64,000 nt of DNA, from NCBI RefSeq assembly GCF_036013915.1, contig NZ_CP107899.1, forward strand, positions 4,402,001-4,466,000. Reading direction: 5' to 3'. Shown here piece by piece: positions 42,113 through 50,653 of this stretch. The translations under genes and the position numbers were made by a program. The notes beneath the pieces were generated by a model. That model searched no databases. It was not told the DNA's origin and saw only the letters and a list, made by a program, of their open reading frames with translations. This DNA comes from Streptomyces sp. NBC_00464 (GTDB lineage: Bacteria; Actinomycetota; Actinomycetes; Streptomycetales; Streptomycetaceae). Numbering within the stretch: position 1 is the first letter of the stretch; each line of letters begins with the position of its first letter.

Positions 42113-42370
42113 CCCCCGGTATGTCCCTCCGTGTCACGGCACTACGGCGTCTGCGAGTCGGTCCGCCGCCTTCGGCACACCGGCCCGCGACCGCCCACTG
42201 TCCCACGCCCGGCGACAAGGGGGTCGAACGGGGGTTCGCGGTACGCCCGGTCGAGCAGGGGCGTCGGACGGCTTCACCAAGCATGGACCCGCACTGCGGT
42301 GAACGAGGGTCGGCGGGCATAGTGGGTGCGGCTCGCGAGGCAGCTATAACCACGGGGAGAAAAAGGGCAG

Positions 42371-43921
42371 ATGGCATCACGGCGGGACGAACTCAATGCC
42401 TACACCTTCGCGAAGAAGCGGCTGACGGCCGCCTTTCTGCAACCGTCCGCCGTCGGTACGGACGAGGGGGCGCCGCGCCCGCTGCGGGCCGTCGTGCCCG
42501 GCCTGGTGGTGGGAGCCCTGCTGGTGGCGGGATTCGGGGCCTGGGGCCTCTTCAAGCCCAAGGTTCCCGAGGGCTGGGACAAACCCGGCGCCCACGTCAT
42601 CGTCGGCAGCGAATCGACGACCCGATACGTCGTCCTGGAGACCGACGGAGTCAAGCGCCTGCACCCCGTGCTGAACTTCTCCTCCGCGAAACTGCTTCTG
42701 GACCCGGACAGTTCCTCGGTGATGCAGGTGGATGAGTCCGAGCTCGACAACGGAAAGCTCCAGCGCGGTCCGATGCTCGGCATACCGTACGCACCCGACC
42801 GCCTGCCCAGCGGCGACGACGCGGGCAGGAGCAAGCTCTGGGCGGTCTGTGAGCAGCCGGGCGGCGCGGGTGAGACCGTGCAGAAGGCGGTCTTCCTGCT
42901 CGCCGACCGGGAGGCGGACAAGGTGGGCGGCAAGCGGCAGCTCCACGGCGGCCAAGCCCTCTACGTGGAGGCGGACGGCGGGACCGGCACGCGGTACCTC
43001 GTGGACGCGAGCGGCACACAGCACGTCATCGGGTCCGCCGCCGCCGGCGCCAAGCTCTCGGCCCGGGACGAGGTGCTGCGCCGCTCGCTGTTCAGCGAGG
43101 GGGCGAAGCCCCAGAAGGTCACCAAGGACTGGCTGGGCACCCTTCACACCGGCACGCCCATCGACTTCCCGCGGCTGCCCGGCAAGGCCGGCGACCCGGC
43201 CGGCGTCACGGGCCTGGACCCCGCCCTGAACAAGGTGGGCACCGTACTCAAAGCCGTGGCGGGCAACGGCATGCAGCAGTACGTCGTCCTGCCGGGGTCG
43301 GTCGCCCCGGTGTCCGACCTCGTCGCCAGGCTGCTCCTGACGAGTCCGGAGGCGGAGGTGCTGGGCCAGAAGGCGCAGGCCATCGAGGTCGGACCGCAGT
43401 CCTTCACTCCCTCGCCGGACGGGTTCTACGCGAAGTACGGCTGGCCGGAACAGGTCCCGACCCAGGCCAACGACACGTCGGCCCGCACCGGGACCGTCTG
43501 CAATGTGCTGCACGGCGTCACCGCGGCGGGAAAGCCGAAACTGACCACCTGGGCCGGCCCCCGGTATCCGGTCGCCTTCCTGGACGGGGCGACCAGCGCG
43601 TACGTCACTCCCGGCAGCGGTGAGCTCTACCGGCAGTTCAACGGAGCGTCTCCCACCACCGGTTCGCTCTTCCTCGTGACGGACACCGGACTGCGTTACG
43701 CCGTGCAGACGAACAACGACAGCAGCGCGGACCCCTCCAAGATCGGGGCGTCCCCGACGCCCATGAGCCCGGAGGAAACGGCTGCCGAGGTCAACAAGGC
43801 GCAGATCAGGCTCGGTTACAAGGACGTGAAGCCGCTGCCGGTGCCGGACAACTGGTCCGCGCTCCTGCCCAAGGGGCCGCGGCTGGACACCAACAGCGCC
43901 AAACAGCCACAGAGTTCCTGA
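42371..43921 (+). CDS. eccB: type VII secretion protein EccB
   Basis: 516 residues. It begins ASRRDELNAYTFAKKRLTAAFLQP, the characteristic EccB N-terminus. One transmembrane helix (about 44-62) is followed by a large extracytoplasmic domain with repeated beta motifs (TRYVVLETDGVKRLHPVLNFSSAKLLL) and paired Cys (AVCEQPGG, TVCNVLHG), as in mycobacterial EccB. The distal end is low-complexity. First gene of the plus-strand ESX operon, followed by a mycosin 20 bp on. Confidence 0.93.
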   Translation: MASRRDELNAYTFAKKRLTAAFLQPSAVGTDEGAPRPLRAVVPGLVVGALLVAGFGAWGLFKPKVPEGWDKPGAHVIVGSESTTRYVVLETDGVKRLHPVLNFSSAKLLLDPDSSSVMQVDESELDNGKLQRGPMLGIPYAPDRLPSGDDAGRSKLWAVCEQPGGAGETVQKAVFLLADREADKVGGKRQLHGGQALYVEADGGTGTRYLVDASGTQHVIGSAAAGAKLSARDEVLRRSLFSEGAKPQKVTKDWLGTLHTGTPIDFPRLPGKAGDPAGVTGLDPALNKVGTVLKAVAGNGMQQYVVLPGSVAPVSDLVARLLLTSPEAEVLGQKAQAIEVGPQSFTPSPDGFYAKYGWPEQVPTQANDTSARTGTVCNVLHGVTAAGKPKLTTWAGPRYPVAFLDGATSAYVTPGSGELYRQFNGASPTTGSLFLVTDTGLRYAVQTNNDSSADPSKIGASPTPMSPEETAAEVNKAQIRLGYKDVKPLPVPDNWSALLPKGPRLDTNSAKQPQSS

Positions 43922-43941
43922 CGACGGAAGGGAGGAAGCGC

Positions 43942-45249
43942 GTGATGATCACTCGCAAGGGGTTCCGTTCTTCGGCCGTCGTGCTGCTCCTGACGGGCTC
44001 GGCGGCGGTCGGCCTGCCGGTGTCCGCCCCGACACCCGCGGCGGCACAGGGTTCCGTCCCGCAGGCCGAGGGCAGCGGTGAGTGCACGTTCCCGATGCCG
44101 AAACAGATCAAGGGCCGCCCCTGGGCGCTCCAGCGGCTGGTCTTCGACCGGCTCTGGCAGGACACCAAGGGGAAGGGCGTCCGGGTCGCGGTGATCGACA
44201 CCGGTGTCGACGTCGCGAACCCCCAGCTGGCGACCGCTGTCGACCGGGCGTCCGGGGCCGATCTCCTCCCGCCGTCGAAGGACGGGACCCAGGCCCCGGC
44301 CCCGGATGCCTCGAAGGGCAAGGGCGGCGCGAAGGCTCCGGCGAAGTTCGGCGGCGGCGCCGGCACCACCGATCTGATCGGCCACGGCACCAAGGTCGCC
44401 GGCATCATCGCGGCCCGCTCGCGGGCGGGCACGGGATTCGTCGGACTGGCTCCCGAAGCGACGATCATCCCGATCCGGCAGAACGACGACAAAGGCACCG
44501 GCACGGCCGCGACGATGGCCGCGGCCATCCGCCACGCCATCGCGAAGCGCGCCACGGTCATCAACATCTCCCAGGACACCGTCAAGCCCCTGCGGGACGA
44601 CTCCGACCTGGCACTTGCCGTGCGCGAGGCTCTGAACAAGGACATCGTCGTGGTCGCGTCCGCAGGCAACGACGGTCTGGCCGGCAAGGTCAAGCTGACG
44701 TATCCCGCGGCCTATCCGGGCGTCCTGGCGGTGGCCGCCTCGGACCGCAACGACGAGCGTGCGCCGTTCTCCCAGACCGGCCCGTTCGTGGGCGTCGCGG
44801 CGCCGGGCGTCGACATGGTGTCCACCGTCCCCAAGGGTGGCCAGTGCGTCGACAACGGCACCAGCTTCTCGGCCCCCTACGTCGCCGGAGTCGCCGCGCT
44901 CGTGCGGGCCAAGCACCCGGGCTGGAAGCAGTCCCAGGTGGTCGCCCAGATCGAGCAGACCGCCGAGCGCGCGGTCAAGGGACGCGATGACTTCATCGGG
45001 TGGGGGGTGGTCGATCCGGTGCGCGCTCTCAACGACGACGCACACCCGGTGAACGCGCCCACCCCGGACCGCGCCGTCTCGGACGGCCCCGTCGGACCCG
45101 AACCGATCGCCCTCCAGCTGGGCGAGACCAGGCAGGAGCGGTTCGAGCGGATCGCGCTGTACGTGGTGGCTACCACAGGTCTTCTGGTGGCAGTGATCGC
45201 GGGTGCTGCGATCGTGTTGCGAGACCGTCGCAGGCGTGTAATTAGGTGA
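43942..45249 (+). CDS. mycP: type VII secretion-associated serine protease (mycosin 1)
   Basis: 435 residues. Signal peptide (about 1-35), S8 domain with Asp86 (VIDTGVDVANPQL), His148 (GHGTKVAGIIA) and Ser308 (GTSFSAPYVAGVAAL), then a linker and a C-terminal transmembrane helix (about 402-425) with a short basic tail (RDRRRRVIR). This is the mycosin architecture. GTG 43942 or ATG 43945 may start it. Mycosins stabilise the ESX membrane complex and cut some substrates. An AT-rich control region follows the gene. Confidence 0.94.
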   Translation: MMITRKGFRSSAVVLLLTGSAAVGLPVSAPTPAAAQGSVPQAEGSGECTFPMPKQIKGRPWALQRLVFDRLWQDTKGKGVRVAVIDTGVDVANPQLATAVDRASGADLLPPSKDGTQAPAPDASKGKGGAKAPAKFGGGAGTTDLIGHGTKVAGIIAARSRAGTGFVGLAPEATIIPIRQNDDKGTGTAATMAAAIRHAIAKRATVINISQDTVKPLRDDSDLALAVREALNKDIVVVASAGNDGLAGKVKLTYPAAYPGVLAVAASDRNDERAPFSQTGPFVGVAAPGVDMVSTVPKGGQCVDNGTSFSAPYVAGVAALVRAKHPGWKQSQVVAQIEQTAERAVKGRDDFIGWGVVDPVRALNDDAHPVNAPTPDRAVSDGPVGPEPIALQLGETRQERFERIALYVVATTGLLVAVIAGAAIVLRDRRRRVIR

Positions 45250-45395
45250 ATAACCAACAACTCAAGTTAAGCCCAAGTCCGTTGGAATGAGTGGCGGCCG
45301 CAGTTAAACTGACAATTGACAACTTTGGTCCGATGTACGCGCGGTAGCGACACATAGGCAGCCCGCGACATTCGATTCATGGGGGAAGGTGCGCT
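45250..45395 (+). promoter_or_regulatory. AT-rich control region before the WXG100 genes
   Basis: 146 bp visibly richer in A/T than anything around it. It contains the perfect dyad CAGTT-A-AACTG (45301-45311) and a consensus -35 hexamer TTGACA (45316-45321). No convincing -10 hexamer at 17-18 bp. It probably drives separate, strong expression of the secreted WXG100 pair. Confidence 0.45.
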
Positions 45396-45743
45396 ATGTC
45401 AGACAAGCTCAGGCACTCAGCTGATCAGATTGACAGCCTCATCCGCGAGCTCGGCCACATGCACGACACGCTCCAGGGCAGGATCACGCACCTGAACGGT
45501 GTCATCGACGCCGTGGAAGGTCACTGGAAGGGTGTCGCGGCCAACGCGTACAACGGCCTCCAGACGGAGGTCAACCTCGATGTGCGCAACCTGAAGGAAC
45601 TCCTCGACTTCACCAAGGAGGCCGTCCAGATGAGTCGTGACGGCTTCGACGCGGAGGAAGTGGAGCAGCTCAACAAGTTCAAGGGCGTCGACGGCGGCAA
45701 CCTGGGCAGCAACGACGTCCTGGACCGGTTCCAGGCCTCCTAG
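45396..45743 (+). CDS. WXG100 family protein (longer partner)
   Basis: 115 residues. Helix-WKG-helix hairpin: the turn is HWKGVAANAYNGL (about residues 48-60), preceded by DQIDSLIRELGHMHDTLQGRITHLNGVIDAV. A C-terminal extension contains DGFDAEEVEQLNKF. It pairs with the next gene, 48 bp on, as EsxA/EsxB-type heterodimers do; such dimers are secreted by the Ecc complex. No signal peptide, as expected. Confidence 0.9.
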   Translation: MSDKLRHSADQIDSLIRELGHMHDTLQGRITHLNGVIDAVEGHWKGVAANAYNGLQTEVNLDVRNLKELLDFTKEAVQMSRDGFDAEEVEQLNKFKGVDGGNLGSNDVLDRFQAS

Positions 45744-45791
45744 CAGGCCGCCCACGCAGTCCGCCCTCACCTCGCATCAGGAGACCTTTTC

Positions 45792-46073
45792 ATGGAGATT
45801 ACGTACTCAGGGGTTGTCGAAGCCTCGAACCAGGTCAAGACGACCGCCAACACCATCAAGACCCAGCTCGACGACCTCAACACCAAGGTCAAGGCCGTCG
45901 TCGCCACTTGGGACGGTGAGACGCAGCGCGCGTTCTACGACCGTCACAGCGGCTGGGACGTCAAGGTCAGCCACATGCACCAGACCCTGCTGACGATCTC
46001 GACGAGGCTCATGGAAGCCACCGAGGGCTACCGGGCGAACGACCTCGCCCAGGCCCGGCGCTTCCAGGGCTGA
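45792..46073 (+). CDS. WXG100 family protein (shorter partner)
   Basis: 93 residues, the standard size. Turn WDGETQRAFYDRHSGW with WDG in place of WXG consensus (W-D-G fits W-x-G). The C-terminal helix ends TEGYRANDLAQARRF, containing a YxxxD/E secretion-type signal (Y-R-A-N-D). Strong candidate for the small ESX substrate that partners the preceding protein. Confidence 0.92.
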   Translation: MEITYSGVVEASNQVKTTANTIKTQLDDLNTKVKAVVATWDGETQRAFYDRHSGWDVKVSHMHQTLLTISTRLMEATEGYRANDLAQARRFQG

Positions 46074-46184
46074 CCCAGCCTCAGATGAATCCAGACGGAA
46101 CCGGCACGATGTGGGTGTGGGATGCGGACGACGCATCCCACACCCATGCCTGCGGTTCCGCGGCACTTTAGGGGAGGTGCTTGC

Positions 46185-46649
46185 ATGAGACCTGAACTTC
46201 CGGGCGACGGGTCGCCCTCGCCCGATCTGGCAGCGCCCAGCGAGTCTCTTCAGAGCTTCAAGATCCGCGTGGACAAGCTGCTCACGAAGCTCGACGCTTC
46301 GCCGGCCGCGCACGGCCGCATCACTGAGCAGAAGGTCACCCCCGCCTCGTACGGCACCGGGTTCCCGGAGGCCATGGGGCTGTCCAGCGCCTACGACATG
46401 GTGCACGCGCGCCTGGAGCTGCTGTCCAAGACGCTCGGTGATCAGCTGGAAGCGATGGGCATCACGGTCGACCTGGCCGACCGCGGCTACGAAAACGTCG
46501 ACAAGGAACAATCCGAGCGCCTGCACGCCATCCAGCAGCGAACCGAGATCTATTACAAGAAGCCGGACGACGGCAAGGATCCCGGAGCGCACGGAGGCGA
46601 CAGGAGCGATACCGGAGGGGGCACGTCCAGCGGTCAGGACGGCTTCTAA
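46185..46649 (+). CDS. helical type VII-associated protein
   Basis: 154 residues from ATG 46185 (GGGGAGG upstream). Mostly helical: SLQSFKIRVDKLLTKLDASPAAHGRI, GLSSAYDMVHARLELLSKTLGDQLEAMGITVDLADRGYENVDKEQSERL. It ends in a disordered acidic/Gly tail. No WXG motif, but size, helicity, the YENVD sequence (a YxxxD signal) and position between WXG genes suggest an ESX substrate or chaperone. Confidence 0.75.
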   Translation: MRPELPGDGSPSPDLAAPSESLQSFKIRVDKLLTKLDASPAAHGRITEQKVTPASYGTGFPEAMGLSSAYDMVHARLELLSKTLGDQLEAMGITVDLADRGYENVDKEQSERLHAIQQRTEIYYKKPDDGKDPGAHGGDRSDTGGGTSSGQDGF

Positions 46650-46675
46650 CACGTGAACGGGGGACAGGGATAACC

Positions 46676-48178
46676 ATGGGCGAGAAACTGCCACCACTCA
46701 ACGCCTGCTACAACACCAGCAACTTCGAGCACGCGTCCTACCAGGACATGCTCAACATGGTCAGTGGCGTCGACGCCTCAGCGATCATGGCTCGCGGCAC
46801 GGCGCTCGTCGACGCGCAGACCGAGATCGAGAAGATCGGCACCGAGCTCAAGGAGCACGTCGGCCGCACCACCGGCTGGAAGGGCGCGGGCGGTGATGCC
46901 TTCCGCGAGTGGGGCGACGGCTTCGCCAAGGAGACCCTGAAGCTGGCCGACTACGCCGGCACCGCGGGCACCTCGCTGCAGACGGCCGGCCAGGCCCTCA
47001 GCGAGGTGGCCAAGGTGATCCAGGGCCACCCTGACGCCGTGTCGATGTGTTACGCGGACGAGGCGAAGGAGAAGGCCCGGCTCAAGGCCGTCGAGACGGC
47101 GCGGAACGAAGCCATTCCGCAGATGAACAAGCTCGCCTCGTACTACCTGATGGCCCAGCAGTCCATCTCCTCGCAGGAGGAGCCGAACTTCAAGCCGTTG
47201 CCGAGCGAAGCGGTGCCGCAGAGCCCGGTCGACAGCTGGAAGAAGGGCTTCGGCTCTCCTGGAAGTGTCCCCGGCAGCACGGACTCGGTGACGAGTTCGT
47301 CGAGCGGCAACACGTCGAAGGTCGATCACCAGTACAGCACCGTGCGTCCCGATGGCGTCAGCCCGTCCTCCCCGGACGGCACATCTGCCGTCCACACGCC
47401 GCAGCACGTCAACTCGGTGCCTGGGGCCCCGGACACCACGGGGACGAACATCGACACGGTGACGATGCCGCAGGCCCCGCCGACTACCGCGACCCCGCCC
47501 ACGGGTGGATTCCCCCCGCAGGGTCCGACGGGTGGTGGACATCAGACACCTCTTCCGCCGGTGGTGATGCCCACGCGTCCGGGTCCGTTCGGGCCCGGAG
47601 ACAGCATCGGGCGTATCACCCCCACCGGTCCGGGCGCCAAGGGCCCCGTGGAAAGCGTCCGGCCCCCCGTGATCACTCCTGGCAGGGGAGGGATGGAAAG
47701 CGTCCGGCCTCCCATGACCACCCGGACCGACACCGGCATCCACGGCGGCACGCCCGCGCAGGGGCAGACCGGCCCGGGCCGGGGCACGTCGCGTGGCCTG
47801 GTGGTCGGCGGCGAGAGGCAGGTGACCGGTCACGGAATGATGGGCGGCAGCACCGGCGGTCATGGCGGCTCCGTGGGGCGGCCCAACGGCCTCGGCGGAT
47901 CGCAGCGCCTGGTCACCGAGCCGGGCGGCACCGTGCGGACACCGCGCGGAACGCAGGCGGGGGCGGGCCGGGAATTCACCCAGGGTGGCACCGGGCTCGT
48001 CCGTGAATCGACGCGTTCGGGTGGGGCGATGGGACCGATGGGCGGTGCGATGGGCGGGTCCCAGGGCACAGGGCGACGTTCGCAGCGACGTGACGGCGAG
48101 AGCCCGGATTACCTTGCCGAGGACGAAGAGACCTGGGGCACGGGGGACAACGGTGTGGTTCCCCCCGTGATCGACTAG
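46676..48178 (+). CDS. EspB-like WXG-domain protein with long Pro/Gly-rich tail
   Basis: 500 residues. The N-terminal 170 are helical with GWKGAGGDAFREWGDGFAKETLKLADYAG (WKG motif) and AVSMCYADEAKEKARLKAVE. From about 180 on, the chain is a Pro/Gly/Ser/Thr-rich disordered region with short repeats (PVESVRPPVITPGRGGMESVRPPM). The plan (helical WXG/PPE-like head, long low-complexity tail) is that of secreted ESX substrates such as EspB. It is directly followed by a second mycosin, so cleavage by that protease is plausible but unproved. Confidence 0.8.
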   Translation: MGEKLPPLNACYNTSNFEHASYQDMLNMVSGVDASAIMARGTALVDAQTEIEKIGTELKEHVGRTTGWKGAGGDAFREWGDGFAKETLKLADYAGTAGTSLQTAGQALSEVAKVIQGHPDAVSMCYADEAKEKARLKAVETARNEAIPQMNKLASYYLMAQQSISSQEEPNFKPLPSEAVPQSPVDSWKKGFGSPGSVPGSTDSVTSSSSGNTSKVDHQYSTVRPDGVSPSSPDGTSAVHTPQHVNSVPGAPDTTGTNIDTVTMPQAPPTTATPPTGGFPPQGPTGGGHQTPLPPVVMPTRPGPFGPGDSIGRITPTGPGAKGPVESVRPPVITPGRGGMESVRPPMTTRTDTGIHGGTPAQGQTGPGRGTSRGLVVGGERQVTGHGMMGGSTGGHGGSVGRPNGLGGSQRLVTEPGGTVRTPRGTQAGAGREFTQGGTGLVRESTRSGGAMGPMGGAMGGSQGTGRRSQRRDGESPDYLAEDEETWGTGDNGVVPPVID

Positions 48179-48231
48179 AGCCGGTTCCAAAGCAGCGACG
48201 GTGGACGGCGCACAGAGAACGAGTGGGTGGC

Positions 48232-49482
48232 ATGAGGTCAACGGTCAGGCATCACCGCAGGCGAGCGTCGGCGGTGGTGTCAGCGCTGGGTTCCCTGCTC
48301 CTCCTCGGCGGCGCCATCGCCCCGGCCGCGTCCGCGGACACCATGCGAGACCGGGAGTGGTACCTGGACCGGATGCAGGCCGCTGAGATGTGGAAGGTCA
48401 GCACCGGTAAAGGGATCACTGTCGCTGTTCTCGATACCGGCGTGATCCCGTCTGTTCCAGAACTGACGGGGAAGGTCCTCCCGGGGAAGAACTTCGTCGA
48501 TCCGCAACTGGGTGCGCACAAGGACGTGGACGGGCATGGCACCGCCATGGCGATGCTCATCGCTGGGAACGGTGTGAATGGTCAGGGTGTGAAGGGCCTC
48601 GCTCCCGACGCACACATTCTCCCCCTGACCGTTTTCGGATCCACCAAGGAATCGGCCACCAACAGCGTTCCGGCTCTTGTCTCGGCCATCCGGTATGCCG
48701 CCGACAGCGAAGCCAAGATCATTAACATGTCGTTGGCCTACGAGTACTTCACGCCCGAACAGGACGAGTTGACCCAGATCCAACAGGCGGTGGATTACGC
48801 GATTCAGCGTGGAAAGCTGCTTCTTGCCGGGACCGGTAACAGGGGTGACAAGGAGAACAGTGTCGCGTACCCGGCGGCGAGCGTCGGCGTCGCCGGCATC
48901 GCGGCCGTAGACAAGACGTCCTCGGTCACGAAGTACTCGGTGTCAGGACCTCAAGTGGCTCTCGCCGCCCCGGGTGAGGAAATCCCGATCCTTTGTGGTG
49001 GCAGCCAGGCGGGCTACTGCAACAGCGGCGGCACCAGCCAGGCGACCGCCATCGCCTCCGCCTCCGCCGCCCTCATCTGGTCCAAACACCCCTCCTGGAC
49101 CGGCAACCAGGTCCTCCGCGTCCTGATGAACACCGCGGCCAAGCCGACCGAAGGCAAGGTCCCCAGCCGCTACATCGGCTACGGCACGGTCCGCCCCCGG
49201 CTGGCCGTCCTCGGTGACGCCGGGGACCCGGGCCCCGCCGACGTGAACCCCCTGGTGGCCGCCCGGACCCCGAAGCAGTCGCCGTCACCCTCGGCGTCGA
49301 AGTCCGGCGGTTCCGGCTCCGCAACCGCTTCGAAGCAGCCGACGTCATCCGCGGCCTCCGAGAAGTCGGACGACGGCAAGAGCACCGGCGCGATCGTCTG
49401 GATCATCGTCGGAGTCGGCGCGGTGCTCGTCGTCGGCGCGGTGCTCCTGTTGCGCCGGAGAACTGCCGGTGTCCGGCGTTGA
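48232..49482 (+). CDS. second mycosin-type S8 protease
   Basis: 416 residues from ATG 48232. Signal peptide (to about 35), S8 domain with Asp68 (VLDTGVIPSVPEL), His102 (GHGTAMAMLIAG) and Ser269 (GGTSQATAIASASAALI), a Pro/Ser/Lys linker, and a C-terminal transmembrane helix (about 385-407, IVWIIVGVGAVLVVGAVLLL) with RRR tail. The triad is intact, but the residues around Ser differ from mycosin 1 (GTSQATA instead of GTSFSAP). It has two Cys near the active-site loop (LCGGSQAGYC). A specialised mycosin, probably for local substrates. Confidence 0.9.
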   Translation: MRSTVRHHRRRASAVVSALGSLLLLGGAIAPAASADTMRDREWYLDRMQAAEMWKVSTGKGITVAVLDTGVIPSVPELTGKVLPGKNFVDPQLGAHKDVDGHGTAMAMLIAGNGVNGQGVKGLAPDAHILPLTVFGSTKESATNSVPALVSAIRYAADSEAKIINMSLAYEYFTPEQDELTQIQQAVDYAIQRGKLLLAGTGNRGDKENSVAYPAASVGVAGIAAVDKTSSVTKYSVSGPQVALAAPGEEIPILCGGSQAGYCNSGGTSQATAIASASAALIWSKHPSWTGNQVLRVLMNTAAKPTEGKVPSRYIGYGTVRPRLAVLGDAGDPGPADVNPLVAARTPKQSPSPSASKSGGSGSATASKQPTSSAASEKSDDGKSTGAIVWIIVGVGAVLVVGAVLLLRRRTAGVRR

Positions 49483-49549
49483 CCTCGCTTCATCACCCAC
49501 CCACCCCAATCGAACTCACCTGTAGTGCACAGGCCATGAGGGAAGCATC

Positions 49550-50314
49550 GTGAACGAAGAATTCATACAGGGCCTGCAGAATTTCCAGCAGCAGGCGCTG
49601 AACCTGCAGAACATGATGACGAATCTGCAGAACCAGATGCCCCAGGGCTCCGAAGGAACGGATTCCCAGGGTGCCGTGACCATCCGGCTGGCATCGGACG
49701 GGCTTCCGGAGTTCATCAAGGCCGCCTCGGACTGGCAGCGCAGGCAGCCGCCCGAGGCCATCGGGGCCGTCGTCGTCGAGGCGTACGGGGCGGCGATGAG
49801 CGCACAGATGGAGGGCCTGTCGCGGTCCTTCGACGAGGCGGACTGGCAGGCCCAGGCCGACCGGATGGACGATTCCCGCGCCTCGCCCGGCCCTTCAGGC
49901 GCGGCGGCGACGTCCGCGGCGGCAGCGGGAGTCCCTGAACCGGATCTGCGTTACGTCGTCCCCCGGAGTCTCGACGAGGTGACCGAGGACGTGCTCTCGG
50001 CGTTCGGCGCGGTGGAGCAGCTCGCGACGGAGGTCCCCGAGCCGGTGCAGGCCACCGGCAAGTCGACGGCCCACCGCGTCGTTCTCACCGTGACGAAGGG
50101 CGGCCTCGTCTCCTGCGAGGTGGACCCTCAGTGGGCGACGAAGCAGTCGTCCATCGGGCTCAACCAGGCGTTCGAAGAGGCCCTGGCCGATGCCCGCACC
50201 AAACTCGGTGCTCTTGAGACCACCGCCGGGGACGGGGTGGCCAACCTGCAGCTGGACAGCCTGTTGCACGAAGCACTGGCCATTCTGAGCGACCCTCGGC
50301 GCCTTGCCGAATAA
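49550..50314 (+). CDS. YbaB/EbfC-like protein, two halves
   Basis: 254 residues. The N-terminal part starts EEFIQGLQNFQQQALNLQNMMTNLQNQM then a strand-rich DSQGAVTIRLASDGLPEFIKAA. The C-terminal half repeats the theme: TGKSTAHRVVLTVTKGGLVSCEVDPQW followed by AFEEALADARTKL. This long-helix, two-strand, helix order is that of YbaB/EbfC nucleoid-associated proteins, here duplicated and separated by an Ala/Pro linker. Presence inside a T7SS locus is noteworthy. No Walker motif or signal. Function unclear. Confidence 0.7.
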   Translation: MNEEFIQGLQNFQQQALNLQNMMTNLQNQMPQGSEGTDSQGAVTIRLASDGLPEFIKAASDWQRRQPPEAIGAVVVEAYGAAMSAQMEGLSRSFDEADWQAQADRMDDSRASPGPSGAAATSAAAAGVPEPDLRYVVPRSLDEVTEDVLSAFGAVEQLATEVPEPVQATGKSTAHRVVLTVTKGGLVSCEVDPQWATKQSSIGLNQAFEEALADARTKLGALETTAGDGVANLQLDSLLHEALAILSDPRRLAE

Positions 50315-50326
50315 CTCCTGAAGGGA

Positions 50327-50641
50327 ATGAAGACATTGGGTGACCCCGATCTCAAAGTCATTACCGATGGACTGCGTACCGATGCGGCCATGTGGGACGA
50401 ACAGAGCGGCGCGATGAAAGCGGTTCACACCGCGGTCGAGGGAACGCGCATGAACCACCTTCAGGCGGGTGTGTTCCAGCTTCTGGTGTCGGCCTACGGA
50501 GCCGTCGTCGACCAGGTCTCCGAGCGCAGCGCCGAGGGCGCGACGCAGATGGCGGCAGTCGCCTCGGCCTTGTACAAGAACGCGAAAGCATACGACGACC
50601 ACGAGGTCGACACGAAGAAGCACGTGGATCACGCCTACTAG
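50327..50641 (+). CDS. EspC-like type VII secretion protein
   Basis: 104 residues, two long helices: GDPDLKVITDGLRTDAAMWDEQSGAMKAVHTAVEG and FQLLVSAYGAVVDQVSERSAEGATQMAAVASALYKNAKAYDDHEVD. The end YDDHEVD carries a YxxxE-type signal. It fits the EspC family of small ESX-associated proteins and is typical of genes beside WXG substrates. The AAGGGA ribosome site touches ATG 50327, so TTG 50336 (8-bp spacing) may be the true start. Confidence 0.75.
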   Translation: MKTLGDPDLKVITDGLRTDAAMWDEQSGAMKAVHTAVEGTRMNHLQAGVFQLLVSAYGAVVDQVSERSAEGATQMAAVASALYKNAKAYDDHEVDTKKHVDHAY

Positions 50642-50653
50642 ACGGGGAATCGA

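Noticed and set aside
42113..42370. Possible extra small gene between eccE and eccB
   Set aside because: Frames crossing this 258-bp divergent region have no ribosome site or sensible composition; it reads as a promoter region.
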